From Methylophaga sp. UBA3192 (GTDB lineage Bacteria > Pseudomonadota > Gammaproteobacteria > Nitrosococcales > Methylophagaceae): 64,000 nt of DNA. The notes below the pieces were generated by a model that saw nothing but the letters and a program-made list of their open reading frames with translations, did not search any database and was not told the DNA's origin. Where the stretch lies: contig DEXE01000002.1 of assembly GCA_002363955.1 (NCBI GenBank), forward strand, positions 186,001-250,000, written 5' to 3'. Position 1 is the first letter of the stretch, and every line of letters starts with the position of its first letter. A program made the translations under genes and the position numbers. Below, in pieces: positions 33,380-42,273 of the stretch.

Positions 33380-35692
33380 GTGCTGTTAACCTTGCAAAAT
33401 CTGAAAATCTTTCGCAGAAGGCTAAGCTCTCTGGCCATTTTGCTGATAATTTTGATTTTGGTTTCAGGATTGGCGGTAGCAATCTGGATCAATGATTATC
33501 AAAAACAAACTGCTTTAACAGCATTTAATCAAAAACAAACTGAAAAATTGGCGCTGGCTGCATCCGGGCTTACCGATCTGTTGCAAGTCTGGCAGCAGCG
33601 TTTTGTTGGGATGTCCGCAGCAGATGCAGAAGATCCGGTTGCCTATGGTTGGACTGATGCATCGAACGCGTGTGTATTTTCCACCATACCTTCTGCTCCG
33701 ACATCCGAAGCCTGTATTCCCGTCAGTTTTGGTACGATTAACAGTCTTCGTCAGGCAGAAAAACAGGGTATAGCTGATATAGCGGTTATGCAGCCAAACA
33801 CACCCCAGGCGCATATTTTGCTGGCTAAAAAGCTGGATGATAATGCTGGATATCTGGTGGTAACACTGCAGACAACAGAACTGGAGAATAAACTCAGAGA
33901 ACGCTATTTAACAATTGGTTCAGGAAATCTGGCTTTACAGCAGGGCGCTCAAAACTGGTTAACACTGCTGGAGCAGGGCGAAAGTAAATTTCAGCAATCC
34001 AGTCGTATTTATACACAGGCTCTGCCGGGTGCCTATTGGCGATTAGCTTTCTGGCCGGCTGATCGAGTGCCTAAATCAGCTGCCTGGCCTGCATTAGCCA
34101 TGTTAAGCATTATTATCTTTGTCTTAAGCTGGCTGGTTATAAACAGATTCAGTACGTTAAGACCTAAAAAACACGCACAGATCGGAGCTCGGCCCAGGCC
34201 TGTTGAATATGTGGAAAATGAGGTCAATATTGATAACACACCAACACCTGCAGTGATCCGGGTCGCGGCACCTAAAATCAGTAAAACAGAAGCCGTTGAC
34301 AGAGTCAGACCCGTTGACATCAAACCCGTTATTTTTAAAGCCTATGATATTCGCGGTATTGTGGGTACCCAGCTCAGTGAACCTATCATGCGGGTATTGG
34401 GACTGGCGATAGGCACCGAGGCGCAACACCAGGAGCAGACAAGAATTATCGTAGGGCGTGACGGACGGCTTTCCAGTGAAAGTTTTAGCGATGCGTTAAT
34501 TGAAGGCATTCTGGCCAGTGGCTGTGATGTTACTGATATAGGTGCTGTACCAACGCCATTGGTTTACTTTGCTTCTCAGCATATGCAAACACATTGCGGC
34601 GTAGTCGTTACCGGCAGCCATAATCCACAAGGCTACAACGGTCTGAAAATTGTCATAAATGATAAGACCCTGTCAGGCGATGCGATTCAAGGGATTTATC
34701 ACCGAATACAGAACTCTCGTTTGTATGATGGAGAAGGACAGCTGCGTCAGGCCGATATCATTGACAGTTATATTGAAAAAGTGAAACAGGTGATCACTTT
34801 ATCCCGTCCACTGAAGGTGGGGGTGGATTGTGGTAACGGTATTGCCGGACGTGTTGTTCCGAAATTGTTAACAGCGCTAGGCTGCGATGTTCATGAACTG
34901 TATTGCAATGTTGACGGCCATTTCCCTAATCACCATCCTAATCCGGCTAACCCGCAGAATATGCAGGATATTTCCAAACTGGTCCGTGATAAACATCTTG
35001 ACATTGGTCTGGCATTTGATGGGGATGGTGATCGGCTGGGTGTGGTCAACGGCGAAGGTGAAATTATCTGGCCGGATCGGCTTTTGATGTTATTTGCCAG
35101 CGATATCCTTAAACGTCATAAAGGTTCAACTATTATTTACGACGTTAAAAGCAGCGGATTATTGGAGCAGGTTATTACTAAAGCGGGTGGTAAAGCCATG
35201 ATGTGCCCATCCGGGCACTCGTTAATTCGTGCCGAAATGTTAAAGCATGAAGCCAAATTGGCTGGAGAGTTGAGCGGGCATATCTTTTTTGCCGATAACT
35301 GGTATGGTTTTGATGATGCCTTATTTGCCGCTGGCCGTTTACTGGCACTGATTGCCGATGACCCTCAACGTCGTGGAGCAACCGAAATTTTTGCTGCGCA
35401 ACCGCAGAGTTTCAACACTCCAGAAATTTTAATTGATTTAGATACGGCAGAATGCCGTCGGTTTATGACACAATTTATCAAGAATGCGCAGTTTGATGAT
35501 GCTGACGTTATTACAATTGATGGTGTACGCGTTAATTTTGGCAAAGGCTGGGGCCTTGTGAGAGCCTCGAATACGGTGCCGGGTTTAACATTGCGATTTG
35601 AGGCAGAAACAGAAGAAGATTTGGAACAGATAAAGCAGCAATTCATTCAGCAGATGTTGCAGGTGAAACCTAATCTAAGTCTGAATTTTTAA
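33380..35692 (+). CDS. algC: Membrane-anchored phosphomannomutase/phosphoglucomutase AlgC
   Basis: A 770-residue protein. The C-terminal 460 residues are an alpha-D-phosphohexomutase: FKAYDIRGIVG (about 312), catalytic Ser in VVTGSHNPQGYNG (about 412), metal loop FDGDGDRLG and sugar loop GELSGHIFF. It interconverts mannose-6-P and mannose-1-P or the glucose pair, feeding GDP-mannose, LPS and, by UTP, UDP-glucose and rhamnose routes. Residues 1-300 add one N-terminal and one internal membrane helix (about 17-37 and 233-253) enclosing a periplasmic domain, as in full-length Pseudomonas AlgC. The start is a GTG at 33380, 8 bases after the dut stop. Confidence 0.95.
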   Translation: MLLTLQNLKIFRRRLSSLAILLIILILVSGLAVAIWINDYQKQTALTAFNQKQTEKLALAASGLTDLLQVWQQRFVGMSAADAEDPVAYGWTDASNACVFSTIPSAPTSEACIPVSFGTINSLRQAEKQGIADIAVMQPNTPQAHILLAKKLDDNAGYLVVTLQTTELENKLRERYLTIGSGNLALQQGAQNWLTLLEQGESKFQQSSRIYTQALPGAYWRLAFWPADRVPKSAAWPALAMLSIIIFVLSWLVINRFSTLRPKKHAQIGARPRPVEYVENEVNIDNTPTPAVIRVAAPKISKTEAVDRVRPVDIKPVIFKAYDIRGIVGTQLSEPIMRVLGLAIGTEAQHQEQTRIIVGRDGRLSSESFSDALIEGILASGCDVTDIGAVPTPLVYFASQHMQTHCGVVVTGSHNPQGYNGLKIVINDKTLSGDAIQGIYHRIQNSRLYDGEGQLRQADIIDSYIEKVKQVITLSRPLKVGVDCGNGIAGRVVPKLLTALGCDVHELYCNVDGHFPNHHPNPANPQNMQDISKLVRDKHLDIGLAFDGDGDRLGVVNGEGEIIWPDRLLMLFASDILKRHKGSTIIYDVKSSGLLEQVITKAGGKAMMCPSGHSLIRAEMLKHEAKLAGELSGHIFFADNWYGFDDALFAAGRLLALIADDPQRRGATEIFAAQPQSFNTPEILIDLDTAECRRFMTQFIKNAQFDDADVITIDGVRVNFGKGWGLVRASNTVPGLTLRFEAETEEDLEQIKQQFIQQMLQVKPNLSLNF

Positions 35693-35725
35693 ACTTATGG
35701 TATTTACGGCATAAATTAATTCAAG

Positions 35726-35742
35726 TTGGTCGTTATTTTGCA
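35726..35742 (+). promoter_or_regulatory. Weak sigma-54-like element before argB
   Basis: TTGGTCGTTATTTTGCA has GG (35728-35729) and GC (35740-35741) ten bases apart and a perfect TTGCA, but the -24 part reads TGGT rather than TGGC. It shares ATTTTGCATAA with the stronger adhesin element at 37767. It may be chance in AT-rich DNA. Confidence 0.25.
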
Positions 35743-35802
35743 TAAGTAACAATAATAAAAAATTCCCGGGTTATAACGCGCGGGACAAGGAAGAAATTTT
35801 TA

Positions 35803-36708
35803 ATGAGTTTGAATACACAAAAAGCGTCACATATTGCTCAGGTTCTCACTGAGGCGTTGCCCTATATCCAACGTTTTTCCGGTAAAACACTGGTCATCAA
35901 ATATGGTGGTAATGCCATGATTGATGAAACATTGAAAAATAGTTTTGCACGCGATGTGGTGTTACTGAAAGCCGTTGGTATTAATCCGGTCATTGTGCAT
36001 GGCGGTGGCCCACAAATCGGCCAACTATTGGCAAAAATCGGCAAAGAATCTGAATTTATCAACGGCATGCGGGTGACTGATACCGAGACCATGGATATTG
36101 TGGAAATGGTGCTTGGCGGTCAGGTGAACAAAAGCATTGTTAACCTGATCAATAATCATGGTGGACGCGCTGTTGGCCTCACAGGCAAAGACGGCAGTTT
36201 GATATTTGCCGAAAAAATGAAATTTGCTTCACCAGAGGACATCACCATTGATGCGCCAGAAATTATTGATCTGGGCTTTGTCGGACGTGTGACCAGTATT
36301 GATACCAGTGTCATTGATATGTTGATTCATAGTGATTTCATTCCGGTCATTGCCCCAATTGGTGTGGGCAAGGATGGACAATCCTATAATATCAATGCCG
36401 ATCTGGTTGCCGGCAAGATTGCTGAGGTTTTGCAGGCTGAAAAGTTGATCCTATTGACAAACACGCCCGGGCTACTGGATGCTGACGGAAATTTGCTCAC
36501 GGGCTTGAATGCAAAACAAGTCAATGATTTAATTGCGGAAGGTGTCATTTACGGTGGAATGTTGCCTAAAATCGGTTGTGCATTAGATGCAGTTCAAGCA
36601 GGGGTGACCAGTTCACACATCATCGATGGTCGTGTACAGCATGCTGTCTTGTTGGAAATGTTTACGGATGAGGGTGTTGGTACGCTGATTCGTGGAGGCG
36701 GTCGATGA
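35803..36708 (+). CDS. argB: Acetylglutamate kinase
   Basis: A 301-residue amino acid kinase that phosphorylates N-acetylglutamate in arginine synthesis. KTLVIKYGGNAM (about 27) is the ATP-site Lys motif, IVHGGGPQIGQLL follows, and NINADLVAGKIAEVL lines the active site. The C-terminus ends in FTDEGVGTLIRGGG. The N-terminal helix before residue 25 is the type seen in arginine-inhibited, hexameric forms. It overlaps slmA as ATGA. Confidence 0.96.
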   Translation: MSLNTQKASHIAQVLTEALPYIQRFSGKTLVIKYGGNAMIDETLKNSFARDVVLLKAVGINPVIVHGGGPQIGQLLAKIGKESEFINGMRVTDTETMDIVEMVLGGQVNKSIVNLINNHGGRAVGLTGKDGSLIFAEKMKFASPEDITIDAPEIIDLGFVGRVTSIDTSVIDMLIHSDFIPVIAPIGVGKDGQSYNINADLVAGKIAEVLQAEKLILLTNTPGLLDADGNLLTGLNAKQVNDLIAEGVIYGGMLPKIGCALDAVQAGVTSSHIIDGRVQHAVLLEMFTDEGVGTLIRGGGR

Positions 36709-37319
36709 CAGAAAAAAAATCTACACGCGCCCTGAATAAACAGTCGCGTCATCAAGCCATACTGGAAGCATTGGCAACGCAACTGGAACTCCATCCCGGT
36801 CAACGCATTACCACAGCACAGCTAGCTGAAAGTTTAGAGGTTTCTGAAGCGGCGCTCTACCGCCATTTCCCCAGTAAAGCAAGAATGTTTGAAGGGCTTA
36901 TCGAGTTTTCAGAAGATACGGTCTTTGGCCTTATCCGCAGAATCCTTGATGAAGATGATAATGCAGTTTCCCGATGTGAAAAAATTATGGCGCTGATACT
37001 GGGGTTCAGCGCAAAAAACCCGGGTATCAGTAGTGTACTCGTTGGAACTGCATTAACCGGCGAAACGGAGCGGCTCCGCCAACGAGTCAGTCAATTTTTT
37101 GACCGGCTGGAAACACAGTTCCGGCAAATTCTGCGTGAAAGGGAACTAACGTTGACTCAGGCTGGCGGACGACCCGTTAATGAGACGGCTAATCTATTAC
37201 TCAGTATTGTTGAGGGGCGTCTTCAGCAGTTTGTTCGTAGTGGATTCCGTCAGTCACCACTTCAGGGGTGGGAGCAACAATGGCAACTCATCAACCCGAT
37301 ACTCAGGACATACGCATGA
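36705..37319 (+). CDS. slmA: Nucleoid occlusion factor SlmA (TetR-like)
   Basis: A 204-residue TetR-family protein that binds SBS sites on the chromosome and blocks FtsZ ring formation over DNA. The helix-turn-helix TAQLAESLEVSEAALYRHFPSKARMFEGL (about 38-66) is nearly invariant in SlmA. FSEDTVFGLIRRI follows it. Length matches E. coli (198). It overlaps argB and the next gene, so it is within a coupled argB-slmA-receiver unit; dut-coaBC-slmA is a common linkage. Confidence 0.93.
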   Translation: MTEKKSTRALNKQSRHQAILEALATQLELHPGQRITTAQLAESLEVSEAALYRHFPSKARMFEGLIEFSEDTVFGLIRRILDEDDNAVSRCEKIMALILGFSAKNPGISSVLVGTALTGETERLRQRVSQFFDRLETQFRQILRERELTLTQAGGRPVNETANLLLSIVEGRLQQFVRSGFRQSPLQGWEQQWQLINPILRTYA

Positions 37320-37735
37320 TCAATGTGGTGGTGTTAGGTCTTTCAATACCCAGTCTGATTAATGTGGCTGGCAATGAAGATCTGAATATTACTGTGATTG
37401 ATCCCGACACAATTGATTCAGCTGTTTTGGAAATAAAAGCGGCTAACACTGACATTACCGTGTTGGAACAACACCATGATCGAATAAATACAGATATTTT
37501 ATGTCTGATTCTGGCAACGAATCTTCCGCAAAATCAGACCATTATTCTTTCAGATCAAACGCCGGATTTTGAACAGCTCAAAGCAACTGGGTTCAGAGCG
37601 AGGGGCTACATAACACCTTCACAACATGACAAGTTAGTTAAAGCCATTCGTGCTGTACATGATGGCGAGGCTTGGCTACCAAGACGTTTAGTTGCCGATA
37701 TGCTTAACCATTTTGCTGCTGGGGATTTAGGATAA
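37316..37735 (+). CDS. Degenerate receiver-like protein without output domain
   Basis: A 139-residue protein. The C-terminal GFRARGYITPSQHDKLVKAIRAV and DGEAWLPRRLVADML read like the end of a NarL/FixJ-type receiver, but the protein stops before any helix-turn-helix. At the phospho-acceptor site the sequence is ITVLEQ, with E51 where Asp is expected, and the conserved Lys of GYxxK is Thr (GYIT). So it is probably not phosphorylated. The start overlaps the slmA stop as ATGA. It lies directly upstream of the LapA-like adhesin and might affect it; that link is inferred from position only. A longer reading inside slmA was rejected. Confidence 0.65.
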   Translation: MINVVVLGLSIPSLINVAGNEDLNITVIDPDTIDSAVLEIKAANTDITVLEQHHDRINTDILCLILATNLPQNQTIILSDQTPDFEQLKATGFRARGYITPSQHDKLVKAIRAVHDGEAWLPRRLVADMLNHFAAGDLG

Positions 37736-37767
37736 TAATAACCACTAATCAATTAAAAAATCTTATC

Positions 37768-37784
37768 TGGCTGAAATTTTGCAT
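37768..37784 (+). promoter_or_regulatory. Candidate sigma-54 promoter of LapA-like adhesin
   Basis: TGGCTGAAATTTTGCAT has GG (37769-37770) and GC (37781-37782) ten bases apart, with TGGC and TTGCA both perfect. The start would be near 37794, leaving a leader of about 139 bases before the ATG at 37933, which has a Shine-Dalgarno cggaga. Confidence 0.55.
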
Positions 37785-37932
37785 AAATAAATGAAAAATT
37801 TTTTTCAAAATTATTCAATATTTAGTACCAACGTACAGTAGATCGCTGGTCATTGTCGTGGGAGACTATCTGCAAAGTTGGTCAGCGTATTTCTTGGTGG
37901 CCTAGGAAGCAGCATTTCATCGGAGAAGCATT

Positions 37933-40900
37933 ATGGCTACAGAAGCCGGTATTATTTCAGCCTTAATTGGTACTGCAACTGCTACAGCAGTCGATGGGAC
38001 AGTTAGAAATTTACAGGTTGGTGACAAGGTTTACCCCAACGAGATTATTACAACCGGTCTGGCTGGCGCTATTGAAATAGAATTTCCTGATGGTAGCGTG
38101 ATGGACTTGGGGCGTAACTCTCAAGCTGTTCTTGACACCGAAACATTTGAACTTGATATTGCAGAATCAGAGAGCCCAGCACCTTTAGCAGATGACCTGG
38201 ATGATATCGAAGCTATTCAACAAGCGTTATTAGCTGGCGAGGATCCAACACAGATTGCTGACCCGACGGCTGCTGGTCCTGGTGCGCAACCTGCTAGTGA
38301 AGGTGGAAGCGATGCGGTTCAAGTGGACTATCTTGCTCCACGAGTTACCCCGCAAGCGGGATTTGAAACGATTGGCCCCAGCATTATTTTTACAACCCCG
38401 GAAGAAGAGCAGCTACTTAATCTGGTTGGAACGGACTCTGGTGATGGTACGGACTCACCAAATCCGCCGCCACCACCTGAATCCTCAATCTCAATCCTTT
38501 CTCCGGATCAACTCAATTTTGCTGAGAAAAACTTAAGTTCCGGTACCGATCCTGATGGCAGTTTATTGACAAAAACAGGAATGTTTACGGTGAGCGCATC
38601 TTCAGGTGTGGAGTCCCTGAGCATTGGGGGAGAACCCATTATTCAGGATGGCAATATCGTAAACAACCTTCCAACGCTCACAAGCGGAGCTGGTAATACA
38701 CTGAGTATCACGGATATTACGCTTAATCCGAATGGCACTTATACAGTTAATTATAGTTATACACTGAATAACGCAGTCGGTCATGCTCAACCAGACAATG
38801 ACAATGACAATGAATTAAGCAACAGTTTTGAAATTGTTGTAACCGATGCTAATGGTTTAAGTGACTCTGCTAATGTCGACGTATCCATTACGGATGACGC
38901 CCCATTAGTTTCTGCTACACAGCCTGAAATGGGCTTTGAGATGCAGATCACTAATTTGGGTTCCATATCTGCTGGTTACGACAACAGCTATGGTTATTAT
39001 GTTAAAGGGGAAAACGGTCAGCCTACCACCGGTGTCGTGCTGTTTGCTAATGTGAAACAGAATATTTCCTCCACTGTTCAGGTTGAGGGTGTTAACCCGG
39101 AAGATATTGGATTTTTTATTATTTCCAACGGTGGCCGGTTGAACTCAGAGTTGGAAAATGGAGCAGAAGTCACCTTTGAACAGCTACCGAATGGGAGCTG
39201 GCAAGCAGTGACAAGTGATGGTGTCGCATTAATAAGTAATTTCGACAAAGCACCTGCATTATTTGATAACTCGGAATTAAACCTGAATAACTATCAATAC
39301 TTAAACAGTAATGAAAATCCTGGAAATCAGAACTGGGAGGATGTTATTGGTGGTGGTGATCAAGATAATAATGACGTCAACATTAACGTAGAGTTTATAA
39401 AATCCAAAGGCTTAACAGTAAACGAAAATTTACTGGCTGATGGTGATGATGCAACTGCAGCCATTGCGACCCTTGATATAAGTAATTACTTTTCGACACA
39501 GTATGGGGCCGATGGGGCAGGGAGTTCTGAATATTCTTTAAATATCGATACCAGTGTAGCCACCGGTTTAAATGATACCGAAACCGGAGAAATGGTGTCT
39601 TTACGCTATCAAAATGATGATCCCCAATCCGGTGTGGTTGAAGGATTTATTAACGATGGCTCTGATACGTTGGTCGTCTTTACATTATCCATTGATCAGA
39701 CTGGCCTGGTAACGCTTGAGCAGTTAAGGGCCGTGTTTCATGACGATCCTACCGACTCATTGCAGTTACTCACACCGGCAACCATTAATCCGGGAGCCAT
39801 TGATGCGGTACTGACCGTCACTGATAGCGATGGTGATACGGCAGATGCCAGTATTGATCTTGGCGTTATCATTGCCTTTAATGACGATGGCCCTTCTGCT
39901 ACAGATTATGTTGGACAGGAGACTGCCTCTGGAGAATCAACTTCAGGACAATTCAGCTTTAATGTTGGGGCCGATGGCGGTGGATTAAGTGCTATCAATG
40001 GCACGGTTCTTATCTTTGGTAATGATGGCTGGTCTCAATCAGTCGACACAGAATTTGGCTTTATTCGCGTAACCGAACAAGGCGACTACCAATATCAATC
40101 GACGTCAGGCGTCGAGCAACCTGCTATTGAAACCATTCAACTAACCGTGACAGATGGGGATGGCGACACAACAACTTTTGCAGCTGAATATTCGATTCTG
40201 CCGGCAATTGCTGAAACACCAATCTCATTACAAATGAGCATTGGTAGTGAAACATTAATTGAAAGCTCAACTAACTTTATTGTCAATGGCAGCTTTGAGG
40301 ATATAAATGGCATTGATGCCAATGGAAATATCGTTTCAGGCGTCGCTGAAGGAAGCCTGGCGGGCAGTGGTCAACTGGTGTCAATGCAATCGATTACCGG
40401 CTGGCAACTCGTTGATGATTCAATGCCTCCGATGGAGCCGCATTCCGGTGGACATGGTAAGTTAGGTACAACCGATGGCAGCCACTATATGGACTTGGGG
40501 GCCACACCCGGCAACAGTGCAATATATCAACAAATATCCGGTTTAGTGGACGGTTTGGAGTATACGTTAAGCTTCGATTATCTTGATAAAGCATTAAAAA
40601 TGGCTAATAACGCCGACTCGGGCGCTATGCAAGTCATTTGGAATGGCGAAGTGATTGCAACGATTGATGGCGATAATCTTACATGGCAATCGGTTAACTT
40701 TACCGTCATTGGCGGAAGCTTTGATGGCAGTAACACGTTAGTTTTCAATGAAATTGGTTCATCAACTGATAACCATGGTATTGCCATTGATAATGTCGCG
40801 TTAACACCAAATATCGAAAATGCTTACTATCAGTATGATTTAAGTATTCTGGCATCAGCTGCTTTTGATACGGATGGTAATGCTGGTGTTGTTAAAATTG

Positions 40901-41571
40901 ATGCAACTAAATTGTTTGCCCTAGGTGTCGACATTCTGGGTTACGATCCTGTGATCAGCTTTCCAAACAGAACATTTGAAATCGAAGTTGAAAATGATCA
41001 ACCACTGACATTAACGTTGGTTTCTGATAACCCGTTAACCCCTGAGATAATCAATTCTATTGAGGGTTCTTTAACCTTTGTGTCAGATGACGGTACAGTC
41101 GTGGATATTTCATCTACTGCCTACGCTGAGTTGGCAGGAAGCGATGCCAATGATGAATTACTCGGAACAGATGCAGATGAATTAATTATCGGTGGAGCAG
41201 GCGATGATATTTTAACCGGCGGTGAAGGCAAAGATATTTTTGTCTGGAATGCCGGGGACGACGGTGTCGCTGGAACCCCTGCGAATGATACGGTTACGGA
41301 TTTTAATATTGCAGAAGGTGATGTTCTGGATTTTTCAGACATCCTTGTCGGCGAAGAGTCGGGTAATCTAACGGATTATATTTCGATTACTGAAGATGGT
41401 TCGGATATTGTGATTGAACTCAAACCTGACGCGAGTGATGTAACACAGACGATTACGCTTGAGGGTAAATCACTCGCTGATTTAGGCGTCGGTGGCTTTG
41501 ATGCCTCAACGCAACAGGCTGAAATTATCAATAAACTGGTGCAGGATGGCCATGTGAATGTAGATAGCTAA
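37933..41571 (+). CDS. LapA-type retention-module adhesin with RTX C-terminus
   Basis: A 1212-residue type I-secreted surface adhesin. Residues 1-110 are the retention module (IISALIGTATATAVDGTVR, YPNEIITTG, DGSVMDLGRNSQAVLD) that plugs the TolC-like pore. ADPTAAGPG at 110-117 is a TAAG site for the LapG periplasmic protease, near the same place as in Pseudomonas LapA. Then come VCBS/cadherin-like repeats, a DUF4114-like block (NWEDVIGGGDQDNND, about 478), a NDDGPSATD-type repeat domain (about 650-750), a jelly-roll DUF642-like block (NGSFE ... GSHYMDL ... YTLSFDY, about 780-960), and GGAGDDILTGGEGKD RTX repeats (about 1087) before the secretion signal. It is small for the family. No lapBCE, lapD or lapG is nearby. 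Confidence 0.88.
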   Translation: MATEAGIISALIGTATATAVDGTVRNLQVGDKVYPNEIITTGLAGAIEIEFPDGSVMDLGRNSQAVLDTETFELDIAESESPAPLADDLDDIEAIQQALLAGEDPTQIADPTAAGPGAQPASEGGSDAVQVDYLAPRVTPQAGFETIGPSIIFTTPEEEQLLNLVGTDSGDGTDSPNPPPPPESSISILSPDQLNFAEKNLSSGTDPDGSLLTKTGMFTVSASSGVESLSIGGEPIIQDGNIVNNLPTLTSGAGNTLSITDITLNPNGTYTVNYSYTLNNAVGHAQPDNDNDNELSNSFEIVVTDANGLSDSANVDVSITDDAPLVSATQPEMGFEMQITNLGSISAGYDNSYGYYVKGENGQPTTGVVLFANVKQNISSTVQVEGVNPEDIGFFIISNGGRLNSELENGAEVTFEQLPNGSWQAVTSDGVALISNFDKAPALFDNSELNLNNYQYLNSNENPGNQNWEDVIGGGDQDNNDVNINVEFIKSKGLTVNENLLADGDDATAAIATLDISNYFSTQYGADGAGSSEYSLNIDTSVATGLNDTETGEMVSLRYQNDDPQSGVVEGFINDGSDTLVVFTLSIDQTGLVTLEQLRAVFHDDPTDSLQLLTPATINPGAIDAVLTVTDSDGDTADASIDLGVIIAFNDDGPSATDYVGQETASGESTSGQFSFNVGADGGGLSAINGTVLIFGNDGWSQSVDTEFGFIRVTEQGDYQYQSTSGVEQPAIETIQLTVTDGDGDTTTFAAEYSILPAIAETPISLQMSIGSETLIESSTNFIVNGSFEDINGIDANGNIVSGVAEGSLAGSGQLVSMQSITGWQLVDDSMPPMEPHSGGHGKLGTTDGSHYMDLGATPGNSAIYQQISGLVDGLEYTLSFDYLDKALKMANNADSGAMQVIWNGEVIATIDGDNLTWQSVNFTVIGGSFDGSNTLVFNEIGSSTDNHGIAIDNVALTPNIENAYYQYDLSILASAAFDTDGNAGVVKIDATKLFALGVDILGYDPVISFPNRTFEIEVENDQPLTLTLVSDNPLTPEIINSIEGSLTFVSDDGTVVDISSTAYAELAGSDANDELLGTDADELIIGGAGDDILTGGEGKDIFVWNAGDDGVAGTPANDTVTDFNIAEGDVLDFSDILVGEESGNLTDYISITEDGSDIVIELKPDASDVTQTITLEGKSLADLGVGGFDASTQQAEIINKLVQDGHVNVDS

Positions 41572-41598
41572 CCTTAACCAGCAGCTGTTTTAAACAAT

Positions 41599-41627
41599 AA
41601 AAAAACCCGCGTTAAGCGGGTTTTTTT
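41599..41627. terminator. Bidirectional terminator between adhesin and pilE
   Basis: AAAAACCCGC (41601-41610) and GCGGGTTTTT (41616-41625) form a perfect stem with a five-base loop; T-runs of seven exist in both directions. It serves the converging adhesin and pilin genes. Confidence 0.88.
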
Positions 41628-41642
41628 ATGGGTTTAAGGTTT

Positions 41643-42041
41643 TTACCAACAATCATTTGCAGGGGTTCTTTGACCAACTTCATTGAGTGTCATGGTGCCA
41701 CAACGGTCACCTGCCTGACCACCTTTTGGGATGGCCCTTAATGTGTATGCATTTGCACCTACATTTTGCAGATCAAGGTCATAGAATTTGGGATTACCTT
41801 GTTTTGGGGATTCATCAAAAGGTAATGTTGCAGTAGTCGCACCAGCATAGGTAAAACGTTCAGTGTAATAACGTTCCATATAACTGGAGAGCTCTAGTAA
41901 ATCAGCTTGAGCATTCGATCTTCGAGTTTCTCTAACCTGCTCCTGATAGGATGGATAAGCAATTGCAGCGATGATAGCAATGATTGCAACAGTAATCATT
42001 AATTCAACCAGGGTAAATCCACCGACAAACTTATTTTTCAT
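41643..42041 (-). CDS. pilE: Type IV pilin PilE-like (minor pilin)
   Basis: A 132-residue prepilin. The leader MKNKFVGG is cut by PilD before F in GFTLVELMITVAIIAIIAAIAYP, which has the needed Glu at +5. The mature domain contains EQVRETRRSNAQADLLELSSYMERYYTE, the PilE signature, and two Cys (RCGTM and NDCW) that likely form the D-loop disulfide. PilE-like proteins prime or join the pilus fibre together with PilV, PilW, PilX and PilY1. It follows pilY1 by 232 bases on the same strand. Confidence 0.93.
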   Translation of the reverse strand: MKNKFVGGFTLVELMITVAIIAIIAAIAYPSYQEQVRETRRSNAQADLLELSSYMERYYTERFTYAGATTATLPFDESPKQGNPKFYDLDLQNVGANAYTLRAIPKGGQAGDRCGTMTLNEVGQRTPANDCW

Positions 42042-42273
42042 TGGTATTCCTAAATCATTTACGCATCATTTCTGTTGAGCCATATAGTCGTTACTATTTT
42101 TAATATACCATCCGCATCTGTATTGATCTCATATTCGAATCTATATAGTAAATGAATCATTAAGATGAGCTGCTACCGAATCTGTTCGTTGAAAAGAAGC
42201 CATTGCACACACAACAGCGCTCATTAATTAAAACCAATTTTGTAAATAGTACATTCATTTGGCTTGCTCCAAT

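Noticed and set aside
37736..37932. Missing helix-turn-helix of the receiver-like gene in another frame
   Set aside because: Translations of the gap show stops and no LuxR-type HTH, so a simple frameshift does not explain the truncation.
42042..42273. Sigma-54 promoter upstream of pilE (as for Pseudomonas pilA)
   Set aside because: No GG-N10-GC element on the minus strand of this gap.
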